NCBI GenBank assembly: GCA_964019415.1
Contig: OZ025876.1
Span: 4,583,293-4,647,292, forward strand
Direction: 5' to 3'
DNA from: Ianthella basta
Lineage: Eukaryota > Porifera > Demospongiae > Verongiida > Ianthellidae
Length of the DNA stretch: 64,000 nucleotides
How positions within the stretch are numbered: position 1 is the first letter of the stretch; each line of letters opens with the position of its first letter. The notes under the pieces were generated by a model, which did not search any database, was not told where the DNA came from, and was given only the letters and a program-made list of their open reading frames with translations. A program made the translations under genes and the position numbers. Positions 57,644 to 64,000 of the stretch are shown piece by piece.

Positions 57644-60600
57644 CTATGGCAAATTGTGCATTTCATCATCAGATTCCTCACTGCTGTCCTCATCTTCTTC
57701 ACTGACAAACTCCTCTTCTTTACTTGGTGGCCTGAGATGTGTGATACTTCTGTAATACTCTATCAGTTGCAGCCGAGCAGGATCATCTTCTTCCACATTC
57801 TCCATTGAATGGCGCTCCATTTCTGTCTCCTCTCTGGCAGCATCTCTCCTCTTCTTGCACTTCTGGTAGACCATAGTGCCCAGCAAGCCAAACAAGTACA
57901 CAAGAGGTAGATACATCAGAGCCTGTTGGATGACAATGACAGCAACCAAACCATCACCAGGTGTGGCATACACTAGCTTCAGGTCTAGCAGTAGAATTAG
58001 AGCAAGGTCTCCAAGAATGAGAACGTCAACTATGTTGAACAGCTTCCTATGGTATGGCTGACAGGCTGTCAACAGCAGCATGTACGCCAGACACAGGGCA
58101 ATTTGGATGATGAAGGAGTCCTCAACTCTGGTTGGAAGGAGGGTTGCCATCAGCTGTGCAATACGGCAGAGTAGAAAAATGCCAGCAAAGAAACGGAACC
58201 TATCCTTGAAACAACCTTGGAAAACATTGATGAAATGTCGAATCCATTTCCCACTGAATATGTCAAGACACAAGTAGTCAAAGACTTTACACTTTCTCAA
58301 ACAATGCAGTTGTCCGTTTGTGGAGTACCTCATCCTACCATAGAGCTGGGGCAGTACAGGGACAGCCAGTAACACAAAGGTGGGAACAATGACAAGGGAG
58401 ACTAAAATGATTAGAGAGGGGATCATAAAGGCAATATGAGCTACGGAGGCATACTCTATGGTTCCCTGCCACCACACCACATCCTTCACATCACCAGAAG
58501 TGGAAATGATGGACACCTTCACCAAAATATATGCTGACACCACTAGAAATCGTGTGTAGCCAAGTACAAAGAATGTGGACAGTGCCCGGTCATAGGATGG
58601 GTTACCTGACACTTTAGATTTCAGGCCTCTCAAACGCGTAAGACACCTTCGTATTGGTCGGCACACAAGAAGACTCCAGTACTTGTCACTGCACTTTTCA
58701 AGGGCTACAAGAGTGAAGACCATCAGAAGTGGGAACAGTCCAATGGTGCACTGGAGCATAAGAACTTGCATGGTGGTGAGATGGGCATGTGGTGTGAGGC
58801 AGTAGGGAGGGAGGAACACACCAAAGTAGTTGAGATTCCAAAACCCATACAGAAATTTGGGAATCTTTGCCATACTCAGATAGGCTGGTGATGATGCAGT
58901 GTTTGCTCGCATGAAGGAAAGTGACAAGATCTGAGCAAAGAGCAGAAAGGAATTCATGTGTCCTGAGAGAAGATCCACATTGAACAGCAGAACTACGACA
59001 AGCATGATTGTCAGAGGTATCCACTCACTGACAATCCAAATTAGAACTCCAACAACACTCAAGGTCTCACTGCAGTCCACACAATTTGGTGAGAGGGCAC
59101 CAAAGTTGACAGTGGCACTGTGACCTGCTGCACAGTCACCACAAAGGACACCACTTCGCCTTCCCGCACTGCAAACCACTTTGTTCAGTTCCTCTGCAGA
59201 GTTGTTGGGAGGGAGCTGTGTTAGCTCAGGTCTACAGAAACCAGGTGGACAGAGTGAGTAGTAGAGTCTCTGTCCATCACAGCTGCCTACATCCTGAGAA
59301 GGTAGATAACCAATCCAGTAGTTGCTAGCTAGGTTGGCTTGATGTGGTGTTGAGTTACAGTTGGTGATTGCAGGAATGCTCTTATCTAAGCACAAGCACT
59401 TGAGCTGTTCCAAGTCAAGGGAGTAGCCAGCAGGACAGCACTGCAGCTCCACATTGCCTGCAAATACCAGTTTCTCATTTTCAACAGATTGAAGGAACAA
59501 CTGTGGAGGATCTAGGTTAGTGACAGTAGAAGTAGATGACTGATCATGATCACTCGAATCCAGAATAAAGGTGTTTGGAATACCTCGTAGAATCACTTTG
59601 AAGTCTGAAGTGTAACGAGAGAATGGATCAACCGATAGGTTGAGTGCTCCATGTGGGTTCAATAACTGAACAGAGAAGACTGATTGAATCTTGTTGTCAT
59701 AGTCATCTAGAACCCCATCAACAGGCAGCTGTGTCTCTTTGCCTGGAATGACAGTAAAAGTGGCCAAGCCATTGACATTGACCTCAGCCCTACACTGAAT
59801 ACTGCTGGATCCAGAGGCAACTTCTTCAGACAGGTCACATGAAGTATTGTACACTGAGCAGCCCTGTGGAATGTAGTGGAACACATTACTCCACTTCAGT
59901 ATCTCAGAACTGTTCACCAAGTGTACTCCTCCCACTACATCATGATCAGTTAGAGATGGCATGCATGTCAGTGCATCAGAGATGTATACAGAGTTGCCTT
60001 CCTGTCCTGCTGAATTGTTAATGAAAGAGATCCCCACATTTTCCCATAGCTGAGGTGAGAATGTTGGATGCTCTTGGAAGTGGTACTGCAAGAAGCAGTT
60101 TTGTGCAGATGTGTGAGGTCCAGAACTTACATCAACATAGATTGCACCGCCATGCTGGAGAGCATAGTTCTGGATGAAGCTCAACTGGACTCCATCAGAA
60201 AGTACAATGGTGCTATCACTGTACAGTGCCATGGCACCACCATGGGTAGCTACACAGTAGATGAACTTCATGTTTGCACCTGAGTCAAGAAAGAGAACTG
60301 AATCAACAGCAAACATGCCTTGGGCTTCTCCCATGCATACAAAGACTTGTTCTCTCTTTACTGCTACTCTTGTAGATTTGAGATATACCAAGCCATTCCC
60401 AGTCGACTCAAGCTTGATTCGGTACGGCACATCAAAATTCACCCTGTGTATCACAGACAGTAGTGCATCTAAACTTGCTGACAAATTTGCAGCCATTCCT
60501 TGTACCCTTGTTATGAAGATATCCATTACTAGAATATCGCTATAATTTGTATTCTTCTCCCAGATGGTGGTGTATTCTCTGAACCAGCTATGGTCTGGAT

Positions 60601-62887
60601 TCCAAGTTGAATAATTTCCATAAAACCTGTTGTTTGGACCCAAAACGACCCTGTGTGTAGTGGAATTCCCCACTTGGTATGATGGAAACATTTCAATGGA
60701 TATGGCGGCCCCATAGGAAGCAACATTACTAACAAATGTGCAAAATGAAAGCTCCAGGACGTCTGCACTGTTTCTCCAGTCAATGACAGATATGCCTCCT
60801 CCTACAAGACCCTTTGCAGTGTTAAAGAGCAGAATGCATTGAGTAAGGTTAACAATGTTTGAAGTTGAAGTCTGCCAATACTTCCAGTCTGTGTAAAACT
60901 CAATGCGAATTCCTCCACCTCCTCCTTGATGTTTAGTGGTAGTACTATTTGAAAATGTCTTTTGATGAAGAAGGTGATTAAGTGCTATGAAGGAATTGTT
61001 AATGTACACTCCATTATTTAATGCCAACTTCTCAAAATTAATGTGCACTCCACCTCCGTAATCAGCTGAATTGTTGCAAAGGACCCAGTTGTAGCCACTG
61101 AACATGTTGCCACTTGCTTCATCTGAGAAAACGATGCTAATCCCTCCTCCACGACCATCTACTTTGCCTGGTCTAGAATTCACTGTGTTGTTCACACATG
61201 ATAGTGCATTAACATTAATTGTGTTATTATGTGCCTTTTCACAGAAACCTACAAAGAGGCCCCCTCCTGCAGTAAATGCAGTGTTATTTTCGACAATCAA
61301 TTCATAGCTGCTAGTAATGTTATTCATTGAAGCTGAAGATAAAAAGGCTACCAACATAGCTCCTCCACAACCTTTGAACCTCTTGTCCCCTTTGTCAGAT
61401 GTTCCACTATGTAGGAAAGAATCATTGAATTGTGCATAGAATTGGTGGATTTGATGCCTGCTAGAGTTGTCCTTAAAAATGGCACACATTCCACCACCAG
61501 CCTCTGCGATATTACCAACAAAAAACGAAACCATGTTGAGTCGGCTGGAATGGGACTGATCACAATGGTACACCAGCAAACCACCTCCACAGAGCATGAA
61601 TCTGTACATATTCTTGAAGTATTGCTCCACACCAGCTCCAAACACTGAGTTGTCAACGAAAATACTATAGGTAAGAACCGAATCAATCCTACTCACTAGT
61701 GAATGTTCTCCCAAAGTTACGGTATTCCTAGATGAATTGTTGAAGTGACCTATGAACATGCCACCACCACCAAGGGGAGCAAAATTGTACTGCGAAACGA
61801 ATGATCCCAGCAAGGTAACATTGTTGTTGTTTGACATACCACAAAACACTACCGAAACACCACCTCCAACACCAAGGCAGGCATTCAAGCATGATTCGTT
61901 TGCAATTGTTAAGGATGCATTGGTACCTGTGACTTCATTGTCACGAAATAGAATGAATGACTTAAGATATTTTTGTGACTCAAAGTTTGAAAGGACAACA
62001 TTTTCTGAAGAGTGATCAAAGTGACCAATGAATATGCCTCCTCCAGAAATGGCAGCTCGATTTGAAAATGAAGTAAAGTTACCAGTAAGGGATATATTGT
62101 TTCCACGAGCATTGCCACGAAAAATGATAGACAAGCCACCTCCTAAACCTTCAAATGGATTTGATTTGGTTGGCAAAGTGTCAGCACGACACAACATAAC
62201 ACCCGAGCCTAAACCAATTGTGTATTTGACAGTGTGAATTAAGTACTGGGCTCCTTCACAAGTAGGATCTGAGGCAGGATTGCGTTTGGGGCAACCGGTG
62301 AACTCGAAATATACCCCAGAGCCCCTGCAGATCGACACAATAAAAGATAGGCTATTGATGCCCATTGTATTGTAGAAAGCAATACCTCGTCCTGAGCTAT
62401 ATAAAACAGAAACATGTATGGTGACATCTCTGCAGGCATGAAAGTACAAGGAAGATGGCCGTATTGGAACTCCTTCCACTGGTTCCCCCGGTCCACAGTT
62501 CCGGATTTCTAAATCAGAAACTGTAACAGCCGTGCTTTGGTGGAACAGGAGGTTATTCTTTGCAGTGCACACAATAGATGCATTAAAATCCCCTGGGCAC
62601 ATTGAGTGTATTTGGATGTTCTCCAATTGCCAAAATGGTGTGTTCCCCTGGAATGGGTGCAGAGGATGGTATCCACAGTCAATGAAATAGTAAGTGTTGT
62701 TCTTGATATGACTGAAAGCATAATTCAGTGAAGCACAGGCCATGCCTTCAGGGGTAGTCCAGTTTCCAAAGTTGTTATACAGGCACTGTGGAGCATCTGT
62801 CCCATTCTCAGCTACTCTGATCACTGTCTGGCTCCACACAGTGGGCAAGGTACAAGAGAGAAGTGCTATTAGCAACAGAATGGTCAT
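57644..62887 (-). CDS. Giant beta-helix (Pmp-like) multi-span surface protein, copy D
   Basis: A single-exon frame of 1747 residues from the signal-peptide Met (MTILLLIALLSCTLPTVWSQ). The frame opens earlier at 62950, but the conserved acceptor at 62909 argues for the later start. It has one SIIF/GHF/VVF module, the same cysteine-rich region (CCPAGYSLDLEQLKCLCLDK), the multi-span domain and the YRSITHLRPPSKEEE tail. It ends MHNLP where A, B, B2 and C end with NLA or SLA, and its sequence beyond the stop is unrelated to theirs, so the duplication breakpoint lies at the last codons. The N-terminal ectodomain is very close to copy C and clearly less like copy A. No lesions are seen. Function unknown, presumably the same class of surface receptor or adhesion protein. 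Confidence 0.87.
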   Translation of the reverse strand: MTILLLIALLSCTLPTVWSQTVIRVAENGTDAPQCLYNNFGNWTTPEGMACASLNYAFSHIKNNTYYFIDCGYHPLHPFQGNTPFWQLENIQIHSMCPGDFNASIVCTAKNNLLFHQSTAVTVSDLEIRNCGPGEPVEGVPIRPSSLYFHACRDVTIHVSVLYSSGRGIAFYNTMGINSLSFIVSICRGSGVYFEFTGCPKRNPASDPTCEGAQYLIHTVKYTIGLGSGVMLCRADTLPTKSNPFEGLGGGLSIIFRGNARGNNISLTGNFTSFSNRAAISGGGIFIGHFDHSSENVVLSNFESQKYLKSFILFRDNEVTGTNASLTIANESCLNACLGVGGGVSVVFCGMSNNNNVTLLGSFVSQYNFAPLGGGGMFIGHFNNSSRNTVTLGEHSLVSRIDSVLTYSIFVDNSVFGAGVEQYFKNMYRFMLCGGGLLVYHCDQSHSSRLNMVSFFVGNIAEAGGGMCAIFKDNSSRHQIHQFYAQFNDSFLHSGTSDKGDKRFKGCGGAMLVAFLSSASMNNITSSYELIVENNTAFTAGGGLFVGFCEKAHNNTINVNALSCVNNTVNSRPGKVDGRGGGISIVFSDEASGNMFSGYNWVLCNNSADYGGGVHINFEKLALNNGVYINNSFIALNHLLHQKTFSNSTTTKHQGGGGGIRIEFYTDWKYWQTSTSNIVNLTQCILLFNTAKGLVGGGISVIDWRNSADVLELSFCTFVSNVASYGAAISIEMFPSYQVGNSTTHRVVLGPNNRFYGNYSTWNPDHSWFREYTTIWEKNTNYSDILVMDIFITRVQGMAANLSASLDALLSVIHRVNFDVPYRIKLESTGNGLVYLKSTRVAVKREQVFVCMGEAQGMFAVDSVLFLDSGANMKFIYCVATHGGAMALYSDSTIVLSDGVQLSFIQNYALQHGGAIYVDVSSGPHTSAQNCFLQYHFQEHPTFSPQLWENVGISFINNSAGQEGNSVYISDALTCMPSLTDHDVVGGVHLVNSSEILKWSNVFHYIPQGCSVYNTSCDLSEEVASGSSSIQCRAEVNVNGLATFTVIPGKETQLPVDGVLDDYDNKIQSVFSVQLLNPHGALNLSVDPFSRYTSDFKVILRGIPNTFILDSSDHDQSSTSTVTNLDPPQLFLQSVENEKLVFAGNVELQCCPAGYSLDLEQLKCLCLDKSIPAITNCNSTPHQANLASNYWIGYLPSQDVGSCDGQRLYYSLCPPGFCRPELTQLPPNNSAEELNKVVCSAGRRSGVLCGDCAAGHSATVNFGALSPNCVDCSETLSVVGVLIWIVSEWIPLTIMLVVVLLFNVDLLSGHMNSFLLFAQILSLSFMRANTASSPAYLSMAKIPKFLYGFWNLNYFGVFLPPYCLTPHAHLTTMQVLMLQCTIGLFPLLMVFTLVALEKCSDKYWSLLVCRPIRRCLTRLRGLKSKVSGNPSYDRALSTFFVLGYTRFLVVSAYILVKVSIISTSGDVKDVVWWQGTIEYASVAHIAFMIPSLIILVSLVIVPTFVLLAVPVLPQLYGRMRYSTNGQLHCLRKCKVFDYLCLDIFSGKWIRHFINVFQGCFKDRFRFFAGIFLLCRIAQLMATLLPTRVEDSFIIQIALCLAYMLLLTACQPYHRKLFNIVDVLILGDLALILLLDLKLVYATPGDGLVAVIVIQQALMYLPLVYLFGLLGTMVYQKCKKRRDAAREETEMERHSMENVEEDDPARLQLIEYYRSITHLRPPSKEEEFVSEEDEDSSEESDDEMHNLP

Positions 62888-63266
62888 TCTGTAAATCACT
62901 TCTGTGCCCTGCATGTGAAGGACACAGTATACACATAACTGACTATGCATACCATAGCTATGTACAGAACCAGACTTGCATTATAAGATATGGCATCTAC
63001 AACACTAGTACATATGTCACAGCAGCTTAAGATGCACAACAATTTATATGCACACACTTCTGGTTGGTAGTGGAAACTGCATGACTGCTGATTACTACAT
63101 ATATATAATAGTCTTTCACCAGAATAACAAAAGGCTATTATGGGGTTACTGTATGAATACTTCTTATAGTTTCCTGCAAGCTCAGATCCATGTTTAAGTA
63201 CATGGTGGAGCTAGAAATACGTAGCTAATAATCATTTTCTACAAAACAGCAACAATGTAGGGATGG
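62888..63266 (-). repeat. Duplicated 5' flank of copy D
   Basis: Partner of 53402-53778. It contains the leader acceptor at 62909 and the likely proximal promoter of copy D. Confidence 0.8.
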
Positions 63267-63796
63267 CATAAAAATTAAGGACAGAAACAGTTAATGCTGC
63301 TACACAATGAAGCATTAGCAATGGTCCCTCTATATACATGCAAGAACGATTGTTACATGAGGAAGCCATTCATCAAAGCAAGCTGCAGCGTGCTAATTTT
63401 GCTTAACGCCACTGTTTATGCTTTCACACCTCATAACACACTGCGTCGAATGGGGCTCTTATTTGCTAACCCAATTACTTTCTAGCCTTGAACGAACATT
63501 TTGTTTACTGCTTTGGCAAATTGCCTTTGATGTTCATCAACTTGTAAATTATCTCATGACCATTGGCTCTGGAATGACGAGGGCGTTTAGCTGATTTGTC
63601 GCACTTGGGCGCTTTGCGCCCTCGTGTGATAAATCAGCCAGTGCCCTCGCAGCCATGTTGTAACTAGTACACGTAACACCATCCTTGAATGTAGGGACCA
63701 TTGTTATTGCTTCATTGTGTAGCAACATTTACTTGTTTCTGTCCTTTCTATGCCATCCCTACATCCTTGCTATTATGTAGAAAATGGTTATTTCTA
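63211..63796. mobile_element. Element with inverted repeats of about 105-120 bp
   Basis: The left arm (63211-63329: CTAGAAATAC, CATTTTCTAC, GTAGGGATGGCATA, GGACAGAAAC, CTACACAATGAAGCA, AATGGTCCCT) recurs in reverse complement at 63691-63796 with moderate divergence. The interior of about 360 bp contains no transposase, only a hairpin at 63578-63649 (CGAGGGCGTTTAGCTGATTT and its imperfect complement). The pattern fits a non-autonomous DNA transposon or foldback element. It lies in the upstream region of copy D, and its left arm is also present upstream of copy C. Confidence 0.7.
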
Positions 63797-64000
63797 GTTT
63801 CTGTACTTTTTGAAGTGCCGAAGGCGCCCCCTAGGATTGTTCTCAGATTTTGGTAATTGTATGGCTTCATGTGCGTATACATGTATGTGTGTGTGTCTGT
63901 TTCTGCCATTGTTTGCATTGTTTGTCTCTGTTTGCTATGCTCGAAGTTTCTTTCTTCATATTTCGCCGTGTATCCAAAGAACGAATGGTAATTCTAGAAC
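63797..64000. repeat. Dispersed repeat at the window end
   Basis: 63930-63990 is the reverse complement of 28850-28920 with moderate divergence (GCCGTGTATCCAAAGAACG against CGCTCTTTGGATACACGG). No coding sequence is recognised. The window ends inside the repeat. Confidence 0.6.

Noticed and set aside
23039-62950. Bacterial (chlamydial Pmp) origin or contamination for the beta-helix genes
   Set aside because: The motif resemblance is limited to the GGA/FxxN repeat type. The genes have a splice acceptor leader, a polytopic domain unlike a Pmp autotransporter barrel, N-glycosylation sites, and sit in animal DNA.

Overview
The window is animal nuclear DNA, most likely from a sponge or another early-branching invertebrate. 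The evidence is spliced genes with GT-AG introns, a class II Arf GTPase, the U6 Sm-like protein LSm8, TRIM-NHL proteins with a filamin domain, many (CA)n tracts, and retroelement and foldback debris. The sponge assignment is inference; no marker in the window fixes a species.

Left part, about 1-17 kb: small, intron-rich housekeeping-type genes. LSM8 (minus strand, 4 exons, 1299-5771) and an ARF4/5-type Arf (plus strand, 6 exons, 5978-13280) are head to head and share a 206-bp divergent promoter. Next is a three-exon four-span membrane protein resembling MS4A/CD20 (14101-16968). I assembled these three genes by hand from splice sites and phase, because no single open frame shows them.

Right part, about 18-64 kb: a duplicated, transposon-rich block whose coding regions are large and essentially intronless. 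Two nearly identical TRIM-NHL genes (about 94% protein identity by eye) lie in inverted orientation at 18227-20605 (+) and 38921-41302 (-). On the minus strand is an array of very large surface proteins. Each has a signal peptide, a long glycine-rich beta-helix ectodomain with GGG/GGA and FxxN motifs like chlamydial Pmp repeats, a cysteine-rich module, a bundle of about 8-10 membrane spans and an acidic cytoplasmic tail. Copies A (23039-28288), C (47039-53401) and D (57644-62887) are intact. Copy B (33904-37330), fragment B2 (31349-32068) and a 5' relic (41985-42148) are broken.

The copies differ mainly in the ectodomain, while the membrane domain and tail are almost invariant. Copy C carries four tandem ectodomain modules of about 124 residues where A and D have one. 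This looks like an expanding, diversifying cell-surface receptor or adhesion cluster interleaved with TRIM-NHL E3 ligases. A recognition or immune role is a hypothesis only. Between the genes lie a degenerate Ty3/gypsy pol, a second reverse-transcriptase fragment, several foldback elements with possible target-site duplications, a roughly 0.8-kb intergenic repeat family and a heptamer minisatellite.
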